Shown here in pieces: positions 21,961 to 31,859 of a stretch of 64,000 nt of DNA. Below the pieces are notes generated by a model. That model searched no databases and was not told the DNA's origin. It was given only the letters and a program-made list of their open reading frames with translations. Source of the DNA: Ichthyophis bannanicus. Its lineage: Eukaryota; Chordata; Amphibia; Gymnophiona; Ichthyophiidae. The position numbers and the translations under genes were made by a program. Position 1 is the stretch's first letter. Each line of letters begins with the position of its first letter. The DNA is taken from the NCBI GenBank assembly GCA_033557465.1, contig CM066043.1:115302778-115366777 (forward strand), given 5' to 3'.

Positions 21961-23047
21961 CAAAACAACATGTCAATAAACCACAAGAAAACAGAGGTCA
22001 TGTTCATCTCCAAGAAAGCCAATTTCATCCCGCCCACCACAGTCACCCTTAACAAAAACATATATCATACAAAACCTGTAATAAAATATCTAGGAGTCCT
22101 ACTGGACTGCAACCTTAGGATGGACAAACACCTCCGAACAATTAACCGAGCCATCTTTTACAAACTGAAAATTCTGCAACCACTTCGCAATATCCTCGAG
22201 AAATCTGACTTTAGGACAGTTGCACAAGCTCTAATTATTCCACACCTGGACTACTGCAACGCCATTCTAAGCACCCTAAGCATCCTGCAAATGGCTCAAA
22301 ATGTTGCTGCAAGAGTCATCATGGAAAAGAAAATCACAGACCACATAACCCCAGTACTAATGGAACTGCACTGGCTCCCAGTGGCCACTCGCATCATCTT
22401 CAAACTGCTCATAACGTTTAAACTCATCCATAACATCGCACCATCCTACCTCAATAACCTAATCGCTATTCAACCATGCAACAGGAACAGAAGAACCGTG
22501 AATCTCAACACTCTATGTGTTCCGACCAGCATAAGATCTGTCAAGGCTGAAACAAGCAATAGGGCATTCACATATACAGCACCAATCCACTGGAACCAAC
22601 TCCCACATGAGTTGAGACTCACAAACAACTTGAGTGAATTTAGACAAAAGCTTAAAACCCATTTGTTTCAGACCCACTACAACCTGAACTAACTGCGATA
22701 CTCTACCTCAACCAGATGACCTTTGCCTGCCACGGCGGCTTTAGGAATACTGGCATGTAATCATGTATAGATTGTACCTTTTGGCATGAAATCATGTATA
22801 AATTGTATATATTGGGCCCCACCCACGCTATCACAATCAAATGTATACCCAGATCTGCATGCCCTAATCAAATGTATATTGTATCCAACTGATTCTCCCG
22901 TGTTATATAAATCATTGACTAATCAAAAATGTAAATCTGAAAGATCTCGCTGTATTGTACAATACATTATGATTCTGTAAAGTAAACCGCTGCTGATCGT
23001 AAGAAGCAGCGGTATACAAATGTTTACTAAATAAAATAAATAAATAA
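21960..23047 (+). mobile_element. L2-like LINE nested in the minus-strand LINE
   Basis: A 5'-truncated plus-strand L2-like copy ending with 'gtaaaccgctgctgatcgta', 'gcggtatacaaatgtttac' and (aaat)n at 23020-23047. It starts inside the RT thumb region. Both flanks belong to one minus-strand LINE, so this is the younger insertion. Its coding part has few defects. Confidence 0.75.
21970..22692 (+). pseudogene. L2-like reverse transcriptase C-terminal ORF
   Basis: 240 open codons. Motifs: INHKKTEVMFISKK, KYLGVLLDCNLRMDKHL, AQALIIPHLDYCNAIL, MAQNVAARVI, DHITPVLMELHWLPVATRI, then IHWNQLPHELRLTNNLSEFR and LKTHLFQTHY before the stop. This is the post-catalytic RT region of the L2 clade. The YADD box is missing because of 5' truncation. 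The open frame suggests a relatively recent insertion, not activity. Confidence 0.8.
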
Positions 23048-23049
23048 AT

Positions 23050-23520
23050 TGTTTGAGAGCTTTTGGCATGTAGCCCTGGGTGAGAGAGGTGCTCAATATC
23101 TCTTGGATGAATGTGCTGAGATCTTCTTTGGTGGATTTAATCCAAGTTACCAGGCAGGGGTCAGATGGAGAGGTGGTGATTTGTTCTATTTGTTTTTTTG
23201 ATGGAATGCTGAAGTTCTTCCACTGATTGGTAGTTGCAGAGTCATCTGTTGCTGGTGTGTCTATAAGGGGGATGTACTTATGTGTGTTGGTGCTGTTCTT
23301 GGCTGTTAGGTAATCAGCAAAGGTTTGCGGGTGCATTTTACTTTCATCGTTAGGTCATTCGTTAGGGTTTGAACGATGTTGAAGAATTCTTTAGGTTTAT
23401 TACAGGCTTGTAGAACAAGGTTTGTGTGGTATTCTTGTTTGTTTATTAGGTTATTGTAATCTTTTTGCATCTCCTGGTATTGTTTCAGTGTAGTTTCTGA
23501 TTTGTTGCATCTCCCGCGAC
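23050..23520 (-). pseudogene. L2-like LINE, pre-RT region
   Basis: The 5'-ward part of the minus-strand L2-like LINE. It shows RCNKSETTLKQYQEMQKDY, NKQEYHTNLVLQACNKPKEF, NIVQTLTN, a FADYLTAK-like block, and ILSTSLTQGYMPKALKQ leading into the RT. It lies in at least two frames. Its upper end, near 23520, abuts tyrosine-recombinase sequence of DIRS B. Confidence 0.7.
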
Positions 23521-23639
23521 AGATCAATCTAGAGCTTGAAACACCAGGCCACAAAGCATCACCACTTAAAGGCATATGCCGATCTCGTCAAGTCCTTCCT
23601 CAAAGCAAGGAGAAGCTCCTCAACCTCCTCCAGGAGGTG

Positions 23640-24375
23640 CAGCAGGGTTAAGAAGACCCGTTCAGCTGCCAAGCTGTAAGGAACAATGAGGCCAGGTTTG
23701 GGTGGAGCACCCGACCCTCCTCCTGTGTTAACAGGTCCAGGGCATAGCCTAGGTTGACTGGAGGCTCAGGCCGAAGCAAGAACGAGCCACAAGGATCACT
23801 GAAGCTTGGGCCCGCTGAACTTTGTGGAGCATCCTCGGAATGAGAGCAGTGGAAGGGAAAACGTAAAGAAACCCAGAGGTCCAGCTTAAGAGGAACGCAT
23901 CCAGGGCCACCGTGCTTGGGTGCAGAACCGGGCCGCAGAAGCAGGAAAGCTGCATGTTCCCCCAGCTGGCAAACAGTTCCATGGATAGGGTCCCCCACTG
24001 ATGGAACAAGAGGTCAGCGACCTCGGGATCCAGGCACCACTCATGTGGGCGGAGGATCCTGCTGAATTTGTCTGCGAGGACATTCTCCTGGCCTGGGAGG
24101 TATACCACTTGTAGGGTCATCTCCTGGTGAAATGTAAAGGAGGATCACCTCCCAGCAGAGGTGGCGAGATCCTGTTCCCCCTCCCCTCCCCGTTTATGTA
24201 GAACATGACTACCCAGTTGTCGGTCTGCACAGCACCGACTTCCTTCTCAGGCAGCCCTCGAAGGCCCTCAGGGCCCATCAGACCGCCTGAAGCTCCAGCA
24301 GGTTGATCTGCTGCCAAGACTCCTCGGGTGACCACTGGCCCTGCATGAACAATGCGCCGCAGTGGGCTCCCTAAC
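23640..24375 (-). pseudogene. DIRS B RNase H and connecting region
   Basis: In 24375-24120 and 24120-23749 the pieces read a VQTDNWVVMFYINGEG-like motif, MTLQVVYLPGQENVLADKFS (the last RNase H aspartate in LADK), LRPHEWCLDPE, VALDAFLLSWTSGFLYVFPS and LIPRMLHKVQRAQASVILVA. This is the RNase H end and the linker to the recombinase seen in all DIRS copies here. Frames are disrupted. Confidence 0.75.
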
Positions 24376-24849
24376 ATCTGTCGTCAGGATGAGCTTGTGC
24401 TGTGGGGTTTGGAAAGGCATTCCCAAAAGGTGGCTTCAGGAGTCCTGCCACAAGTCCAGGGAGTTGTGGAGACTGTGGTAGACCCTGATAGGGTCTCTGA
24501 GGTGGCCGGAGGCCTAGATCCATTGCACCCTGAGGCGCCACTGGGCTGTCCACATGTGCATGCGGGCATGAGCCATCATATGGACAGTAGAGGTTATGTG
24601 TCCTAGGAGGCTCAGCGTGGCCTGTGCCGTAACCCAAGCCCTGTTCTGGACCTGAGCCGCCATAGCTTGGAGGCGGTCTGCCCGGTCCATGGGCAGGAAG
24701 GCAGTCGCTCGCTCCGTGTCGAGGCATGTGTTGATGAACTCCAAGGTCTCACTGGTTCGAGGTGTGACTTAGGGTAGATAACCAAGAAGTCGAGGCACTC
24801 GAGGAGAAGGATTGTGCGTGACGCCTCCAGGCAGGCTTTGCCGGCTGAG

Positions 24850-25540
24850 ATCCCTATGATGAGCTAGTCATCGAGGTAGGGGAAGTCGGGTATGCTCTGC
24901 TGCCTGAGTGAGGCGCCAGCCACAGAGAGACACTTTGTGAAAGCCCATGGTGCAGACACGAGACCAAAGGGGAGCACCCTGTATTGGTAGTGCTCCCCCC
25001 ACCTGCACCCTGAAGTGCAGGTATTGCCTGTGTTGGGGGGTGGATTAGGATATGGGCATAAGCGTCCCTGAGATCCAAGGAGCATAGCCAATCGCCCTGC
25101 TGAAGGAAGGGCAGCAAGACGCCAAGCGATAACATTTTGAATTTTTCTGCCGCACCAGAAACTTGTTTAGGTTCTGGAGGTCGAGGATGGGGGCATAGAC
25201 GCCCAGACGCCCCCGCCCCCCATCTTTTTCGGAACGAGGGAGTAGAACCCACAGCCTCAAAGGTGCAATGGTACCTTCTCAACCGCCCGCTGGGAAAGGA
25301 GATTGAATAGCTCCTGCTGTAAGTAAGCCTGGTGTGAGGGGAGCAGAGTAGACTGTTGGGGAGGAGGGAGCCTGTCCAGGTGAAGACGATATCCATCTCT
25401 GACTACCCGGCGGACCCAGGTTTCCAATGTGATCAACGCCCAATGCGGGGCAAAAAGGGACAGGCGTCCCCCCCCCCACCGGCGAGGTGCTACCGGGGAG
25501 CGAGAGGCTATGACATCAGCATCAAAAACCCTGAGCAGCT
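24850..25540 (-). pseudogene. DIRS B reverse transcriptase
   Basis: Pieces include LDLQNLNKFLVRQKNSK (about 25160), GDWLCSLDLRDAYAHILIHP (about 25030-25090), RVLPFGLVSAPWAFTKCLS (about 24930-24990) and the catalytic PYLDD at about 24867-24881. The codon after YLDD is TAG, where relatives have TGG (Trp). Frameshifts near 25150-25260 add to the damage. Confidence 0.8.
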
Positions 25541-27240
25541 TGGGCCCTTTAGGCTTGCGGTGGCCATGGTCTCATCCCTTCCCCTGCGTGCTGGAAGCTG
25601 GCACAGGGGTGGGCTGGAGGGCGGATATCTCCGCATATCCCCTTTGGAAGAACGGCTTCCCAGTGGGCTGCTTCTTCCAAGGGAGAGGTCTTATGCGGGA
25701 GGCAGGTCTGAGTAGCCAGGGAATGTCCAGGAGCTTCTCCTTGACCCACTGCTCCATGTCCGAGGACTGAAGCCACGCCTGGCATCGTGCACCAATGCCG
25801 GCTGCCGCCACTCAGGCGGAGGACTCAAATCCATCATACGCGGCATGAGAGAGGTACTTTGAGTACTCCATGATGGACCTCAGGAGGGTTTGGAACCTGA
25901 GAAGAGGTTCATCCCCGAGACCTGCAGAGAATCCGCCGAGCTCCTTGAAGAGATCATGCAGGAACATGCCCATATATAATTGGTAAGCCTGGATGTGGCA
26001 TGTGAGCATGGACCCCTGATAGGCTTTACGCCCAAGGGCATCGAGGGCTCTAGACACCCTGCCCGGGAGGACCAAAGAGTGTGACGTCAGGCTCTTTTGC
26101 TTCCGCATCACCGATTCCACTACCATGGAGGTGTGGAAACTGGGTCTTCTAGAAACCCAGGCTGCATTGGACCCTGTACATGGCATCAAGGCATTTGCTC
26201 ACAATGGAGATTGAAGCAGGTGTCTCCCACATGTGATGGAGCAGCCTGGACAAAATGGGTGGAACTGGGACAGTAAGAGACTCTCGAGGCAAGGACTCAT
26301 ACTGTAATATGTCGAGTTCCTCAGCTCGCGGCTCTTCTTCAGCCTGCGTAGCCAGGTTGAGAGCCCATGCCATGTCCCACACAAACACCAGAAAGGAAGT
26401 GTCCTCGGGCGGGAACGGGTTGAAAGGAGGTCCCTGTGGGCATGGGTCTCCGGGGAAGTATCCCCATCCGACTCCCAGCCCGCGAGCTCTGAGGAGGACT
26501 CAAGCTGGTCGCCCCTTCCAGAGGCCGAAGGCCACTTGAAGCCTGAGGCCTTGGAGGATCTCGCCCCCGAGGAACTGGAAGGTGAGCAAGACCAACGCCG
26601 ATGACCCTCACAAGGCCCACAGCTCTTGGGGGTTTCCAGGGTGGGTTTGGGTATCCCTCTCAAAGAAACCTCAGTCTTGAGGCACGGGCCAGCAGTGCTG
26701 GGTGTGAGTGCCTGCAGAGCAGCTAAGAAGCAGAACGCTGCGCTCTAATGCCAGCATTCGGGACTCCCACGTGGATGTGGGTCCCTGCGACACTGACACC
26801 GGTGTTACCGGGTCAGGCATGGAGGAAGAGGAGAGGGGTTCCTCACCGGGACGACCCTCAGGAGACTGGGCACCATCGCCGGGGGCCTCCATGTCTGTAT
26901 GAGGTACCTTTTGAGGCCGCTCCTTGTCCGACTCAGGAACACCGGGGGGGGGTGGGGGGTGGACTGAGCGCAGGAGTGCTTGCGCTTGTCTGGAACCCCC
27001 GACAGCGGTTTGAGGTCGTCTTCTTGCGCCTCTCCCCCTCAGAGGAGTCCTGATCAAAGTGCTGCCTTTAACGCAGGGCCGAAGCAGGGGATCCCACGGC
27101 TAACTTCCAGAAAATATCATCGAACCTCTGCTTACGACTTAGCAGGGCTTTGGAGAACATTTTCTTGCAAAGAGAGCAGAGCTCCGGGTCATGGTCGGCC
27201 CCAAGACAGCAGTCATGGGTGTCCGTGAGTGACATGTTAT
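25541..27240 (-). pseudogene. DIRS B gag region
   Basis: Several frames read gag blocks shared with C, D, G and H. These are a Cys/His block near the start (THDCCLG, ADHDPELCSLCKKMFSKAL, about 27120-27235), an EELDILQYESLPRESLTVPV block (about 26250-26330), a LLHHMWETPAS block (about 26210), and LGRKAYQGSMLTCHIQAYQL YMGMF (about 25960-26040). Gag packages DIRS RNA. Multiple frameshifts make this copy defective. Confidence 0.7.
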
Positions 27241-27509
27241 TGGATTATCTGTCACGTTTTTTAAAACCAGTGTCCATTGGGGCAAAAAGGGCCCCCACTA
27301 GGTCAAAGAACTTTGCGGCAAGCGGTTGAGAGAAAAAAGAGCGCAAAGCCTGAAAAAAGGAAAATTTCACACGAAAGGACATCCCCTCACTCAAGGGAAA
27401 AGAAGAACAAGGGGAGGATGGGTAGAAGAGGACTGGTGCTATTGGGAAAAACACAGGCCAGAGGCTAAAAAACAAAACACTTTTTCCGAGGGGCGAGGAC
27501 GTGTGTCCA

Positions 27510-27845
27510 AATGGCTCCGCGGAAAAAGAAAGCTTGAGCAAGATGGCACCTTTGGGCGGGAAGAGGACTATGCATGCATGCATTACAGCAATCCCAAAGG
27601 CTTTCTTTAAAAGCTGGGGAATTGCTCCGCGCGGGCTAAGTAGGTGCCAACATCACCCATAAGTGAGGACTGACGTCCTGCTTGTTCCTGGAGAATCAGT
27701 CCTCGCATATGGGTGATGTTGGCACTGATGGAGCCAGCGCAGAGCATTTCCCCACCTTTTAAAGAAAGCCTTTGGGAATGCCACCATGCATGCGAGGTCC
27801 CCTTCCTGCCCAAGGGTGCCATCTTGCTCAGTCAGGTGCCATAGC
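27510..27845. repeat. Head-to-head DIRS terminal repeats at the B/C junction
   Basis: B's 5' inverted repeat (to 27695) is followed without spacer by C's 3' inverted repeat (from 27696). The two are inverted copies, so about 150 bp on each side can pair: 'agctggggaattgctccgcg' opposite the 'gagcatttccccacc' side, and 'catcacccataagtgagga' opposite 'tcctcgcatatgggtgatg'. The outer 'tagttactcacctgtaacag' end of C is missing, so the join lies inside C's terminus. Confidence 0.8.
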
Positions 27846-27912
27846 TGGAGCCCCACCAAAAAGATGGCAAAAAAAAAAAAAAAATGGACAGCAACTCCAA
27901 GGGGAGGAGGGA

Positions 27913-28012
27913 GGTTTGTGAGGACTGATTCCTGCTGTCCCTGGAGAACACCTGTTACAGGTGAGTAGCTACGCTTTCTCCAGGAACAAGTAGGAAGTCA
28001 GTCCTCACATCT
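27913..28012 (-). repeat. DIRS C internal complementary region
   Basis: Reads 'gtgaggactgattcctgctg' then 'aacacctgttacaggtgagt' (complement of the 3' terminus) and 'tttctccaggaacaagtagg' then 'aagtcagtcctcaca' (complement of the 5' terminus, 34050-34093). Since the outer 3' terminus itself is missing at 27696, this internal copy preserves the lost end sequence. Confidence 0.8.
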
Positions 28013-28139
28013 GGAACACCCTAGCTACCTAGGACCTGTAGGAAAAGGCACGGCAGAGCCATGAGCAGCCGCAAGTGAATCTGAAGACAGACCAGATGAC
28101 CCCAAATCCATGGAGAGCCACGTCTTCAATAACCTAAAC

Positions 28140-29170
28140 AAGAAGGGTCAGAGGGCAGGAGTTTGCTTAAACCCTGAACAGATTACAGAGTACCGCCTGA
28201 CCAAAGGCACTGTCCCGACAGGACTCCCTCTCCAGGCAGTAATGGGTTATGAAAGTATGAGTGGAGAACCAGGTGACAGCCCGGCAGATGTCCACCAGAG
28301 GCACAGAGTGGAGGCTCACAACAGATGTCAGCATTGCCTGGACATTGTGCGCCATGACCTGGCAGTCCAGTGGCAGCCTAGCCTAGGCGAAGGCAATGCA
28401 GTCTGCCACCCAAATGAACATGGTCCGCTTGGTGACCGCTTGTCCCAGATGGCTGGTATTGTAGGAGACAAACGTTGCCCAGCTTCGCGGTGGCCCCGAG
28501 TCTGCTGCAAATACAAGGACATGGCCCTTTTGCAGTCCACGGTATGGAGAACGGCTGACGCCAAGTCAGCAGACACCAGGGAAGAAAGTGGGCACTATCA
28601 CCTCCTGGCTGAGATTGAAGTCTGAGATGGCCTTCGGGAATAACTTGGGGTGGGTGCGAAGAACCACCCTGTTCTTGTAAAACCTGGTGTATGGCGCCTC
28701 GGCCATCAGGGCTTGGAGCTCGCTGACTCTACAGGTGGAAGTGAGCACCACTAGGAAGGCCACCTCCCAGGATGAATGCCGCAAGGAGCAAGTAGACAGG
28801 GGATCAAAAGGCAGCTTGGTCAGCTGCGTGAGGACCACATCAAAGTCCAATTCCGCCAGGGGCAGGTGGATAGGAGGCTTGGAGAGGAACAAGCCCCGCA
28901 AGAAACGAGACACGAGGTGTTTGCCCGCGATGGGATGATGGTTTGCCGAGATCGCACTCGGGTGAATCCTGACAAGAGTTAAATTTTAGTCCATACTGCG
29001 AGAGATGGAGCAAGTACTGCAGGACCGAGTGTATCGGTCTCCGAACACCACACCGAAAACCTGAGCCACTTGAATGCATAGACCTGTTTTGTTGAGTCCT
29101 TACAAGAGGCCAGGAGGATGTCCTCAATCTCCTTGGGGAGATGAAGGGGAGCTAATGCGTCCCGTTCAGC
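28140..29170 (-). pseudogene. DIRS C tyrosine recombinase
   Basis: The N-terminal part holds YAFKWLRFSVWC (about 29050-29080). The box with the first catalytic arginine reads TSTCRVSELQALMAEAPYTR (about 28690-28750), then RTHPKLFPKAI. The HxxR box has become HNVQ (about 28345), so the arginine is lost. The tyrosine segment, THTFITHYCLE (about 28240), is kept. Relatives D and H keep HCMR and HCVR there. Frameshifts separate the parts. Confidence 0.8.
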
Positions 29171-29318
29171 AGCCCAGCTGTAAGGGACAGGGACCCCAGA
29201 TTGGGGTGGAGGAGCAAGCCTCCCTCCTGTATCAGGAGCCATGGTGACCTCCTGAGAGGGACTGGGGGTTGTGTCAAGAGACGGAGCAGCAGGGGGAACC
29301 ATGGCTGCTTGGGCCACC

Positions 29319-29996
29319 TCAGATCATTGAGGCTCTGTCCTGCTGGACCTTGAGAAGGATCCATGCTATCAGTGGTGTGGGAGGGAAGGTGTATAGCAGG
29401 CCTGTTGCCCACGAGAGAAGGAAGGCGTCTGGAGCCACCTGGCCCACGTGCAGATAGGGACTGCAAAACTGGGGAAGCTGAGTATTGGTTGGCCTGGCGA
29501 AGAGGTCCACGTCTGGGGTTCCCCAAAGCTGGAATAGCCACTGCACTGTCGCAGGGCTCAGTACCACTTGTGTGGCCGGAGGACTCTGCTGTCGGTCCGC
29601 CAAGGCATTGTTTTGGCCTGGGTGATAGATGGCTCTGAGGGTAATGTCCTGGCTCACATACGAGCACAGGGTCACCGCCTCCTGGCAGAGGCTGTAGGAG
29701 ACAGTGCCCCCTTGTTTGTTCAGACAGAACATAATAACCTGATTGTCCGTCTGCACAAGCACCACCCGGTGCCACAGCTGATGCCGGAATGCCTTCAGCG
29801 CGAGGACCATGGCCCAGAGCTCCAGCAGGTTGTTCTGCTGCTGACTCTCCTCAGGGGACCAGGCACCTTGAGTGCACAGCTCTTTGCAATGGGCCCCCCA
29901 ACCCGAGAGGAAAACGTCCATCAGCAATGTCTGGGGGGTCAGGGTCTGGAAGGTCATGCCCCAGAGCAGGTGCTGTGCGTCTTGCCACCAGACCAA
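29319..29996 (-). pseudogene. DIRS C RNase H domain ORF
   Basis: 225 open codons. Motifs: LLMDVFLSGWGAH (first acidic position kept as D in LMDV), EESQQQNNLLELWAMVLALK (E), VLVQTDNQVIMFCLNKQGG (D), YHPGQNNALAD (last D). It continues into the linker: VVLSPATVQWLFQLWGTPDV, DAFLLSWATGLLYTFPPTPL and LLKVQQDRASMI. The domain is intact as a frame, but the surrounding RT and recombinase are not. Confidence 0.8.
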
Positions 29997-30057
29997 GGAC
30001 TATAACAAATCAAGGTGAGACCGAGATGGGGTCCTGGAGACGGCCCGTCACCTGGGT

Positions 30058-30387
30058 CTACTGTGCGCTGAGGCACCACTGCGCTGCCAGCATGTTGAAG
30101 CGGGCATTGGGCATGACATGGACCATGGAGGTCATGTGGCTGAGAAAGCGAAGCATCCACTGAGCTGAGACTGTGTTGCAACTCTGAATGTCGGATGCCA
30201 GGAATATGAGGTAGTCCGCCCTGTCCTGGGGAAGGAAGGCCTTGGCCTGGAGAGTATCCAGGTGAGCCCCTATGAACTCCAGGGATTGCAATGGAGTAAG
30301 ATGGGATTTGGGGTGGTTGACCACGAAGCCCAAGTGTTGTAGGAGCCAGATGGTGCGGCCTGTGGCTTGCAGGGCCTTGCCCCTTTA
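30058..30387 (-). pseudogene. DIRS C reverse transcriptase, thumb part
   Basis: Continues the RT after the L2 insertion: a LGFVVNHPKSHLTPLQSLEF block and IGAHLDTLQAKAFLPQDRAD (about 30200-30330), then a FLSHMTSMVHVMPNARFNML block (about 30085-30150). These match the post-YLDD segments in F and H. At 30387 it is interrupted by the LINE. Confidence 0.75.
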
Positions 30388-31453
30388 CCCCTCTTGATCC
30401 AACAATTCCCAGTTTCAGCTTATATCTACGCCGATGATATTATCCTCCTCCTTCCATACCTCCCCGGTTAACGTTGACATTACTCAGATCAATAACTGTC
30501 TCTCTCATATTGCCACTTGGCTTTCCTCTAATTTTCTTCATCTGAATCCATCAAAATCCACAGCCATGTGGGTTTCTATGGGTACGTCCTGCCCAACAAT
30601 CATGCCTCACATAAATTCTGTCTCTATCCCTCTCACTTTCTCTTTTCGTTACTTAGGTGTAACTCTGGATTCTTTGCTATCTTTCCACGACCATGTATCA
30701 AATCTCTCACCGTTCTTTCTTTATATTGTGGCAACTCAGATCAGTTCGCTCTATTTTGCCTTCTGATTCTCTTGTCACCCTTTTATTGGCCTTGGTTATG
30801 TCCAGATTGGACTATTGCAATGTGGCTTTTGCTAACCTACCATCTTACCAGCTTCAACGTTTACAACTATTACAGAATACTGCTGCTCGACTTGTCACCA
30901 ATGCCTGGAAATCCGATCATGTAACTCCCCTCCTTTTTCAGTTTCATTGGTTACCACTCCGCTATAGGTTCAAATACAAGCTCCTCATTCTAACTCATAG
31001 GGTCATCCATACATCAAATCCTTTGTATTTAGCAAACCTTGTTTCTCTTCACACTCCTTACCGTCAACTCCGTTCATTACATTCCAATCGTCTGTCTCTT
31101 CCTTCCCCTTCACAAGCCCATCTAGAACAGACACGTCACGCTGCATTCTTTTTTCTCGGACCTTCACTCTGGAACGCCTTGCCATCTTCCCTCCAGTTGG
31201 AATCCTCATATCAGAATTTCAAAAACGTATTGAAAACATATTTGTTCCAACAGGCTTTTGACCTCCCTTCCAGTAGTTCCGTTTAGCTATTGCTTCTCTG
31301 TCTGCTTCTAAGTGACCCTACTGGTCATTCTTTCCTTTCATTTTAGAATGGAGTTCCTTTCTTTCTACAGCACTAGCATATTTTATTGTAAACCACTCTC
31401 ATGTTCTGACAAGAGCGGTATATAAAGTGTTAAATAAAGATAAAGAGGCTGTG
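30388..31453 (+). mobile_element. L2-like LINE inserted in DIRS C
   Basis: A 5'-truncated plus-strand L2-like LINE flanked by a 10-bp direct repeat, tgccccttta, at 30378-30387 and 31454-31463, consistent with a target-site duplication. It begins at the RT catalytic box (a YIYADDIILLL-like reading near 30420) and ends with 'gtaaaccactctcatgttct', a gcggtatataaa word and an aaataaagataaag tail. Confidence 0.8.
30420..31286 (+). pseudogene. L2-like reverse transcriptase C-terminal region
   Basis: Frames 30434-30766 and 30693-31286 overlap, so one frameshift near 30700-30760 splits the ORF. Motifs: YADD at the left edge in another frame, INNCLSHIATWLSSNFLHLN, FRYLGVTLDSLLSFHDHV, SRLDYCNVAF, LQNTAARLVT, DHVTPLLFQFHWLPLRYRF, LGPSLWNALPSSLQLESS and LKTYLFQQAFDLP. 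L2 clade. Probably inactive. Confidence 0.8.
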
Positions 31454-31463
31454 TGCCCCTTTA

Positions 31464-31850
31464 AGAGCCAGTCGTCTAGGTAAGGACAGACGAAGGTGCC
31501 TTGGAGACGGAGGTGGGCTGCCATCACTGAGACACTTTGTGAAGACCCGTGAAGTGGAGGCAAGGCCAAAAGGGAGCACCCTGTACTGGTAGCGATTGCC
31601 TCCTACCACAAACCGCCGGTACTGTCTGTGGCTGGGGTGGATGGTAGCATCCTTTAAATCCAAGGAGCATATCCAATCGCCCTGCTGGACATAGGAGAGC
31701 AGTGTTCTAAGGGAGAGTGGTGATGGATTCCCACCTGTGGGCAAAGTGGACCAGTCTCCCCCTCTCCCTGCCAGCAGCTGGTTGTCCAACGGTCGAGAGG
31801 CTTTGTTGGGGGCATCAAAACCCTGGAGCTCAGCTATACTAGAGCAGGTG
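31464..31850 (-). pseudogene. DIRS C reverse transcriptase, palm part
   Basis: Reads LSYVQQGDWICSLDLKDATI (motif A aspartate kept), HPSHRQYRRFVVGGNRYQYR, VLPFGLASTSRVFTKCLS, and in another frame the YLDDW box at about 31480-31495, just left of which the L2 insertion begins. Frameshifts are present. The N-terminal RT (LNKFLV-type block) looks shortened compared with D and H. Confidence 0.75.
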
Positions 31851-31859
31851 GCTGGGTCT

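Larger units (their letters stand above)
20370..23520 (-). mobile_element. L2-like LINE, interrupted
   Basis: A minus-strand non-LTR retrotransposon of the L2 group. Its 3' end is near 20370-20430 ('tatttatgtcccactttatc', then gcgga/tcactgc words). Its coding region runs right to about 23520, where it meets truncated DIRS B. A second L2-like copy in the opposite orientation sits inside at about 21960-23047. Removing it joins ALKQ (23050) to EFTIHPIPKS (21963). Confidence 0.75.
23520..27695 (-). mobile_element. DIRS element B, 3'-truncated
   Basis: A minus-strand DIRS. Its 5' inverted repeat (27510-27695), gag, RT, RNase H and the start of the recombinase (AYAFKW, about 23555-23575) are present. 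The recombinase core, internal complementary region and 3' repeat are missing where the L2-like LINE begins. Its 5' end is fused directly to the 3' end of element C at 27695/27696. Confidence 0.85.
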
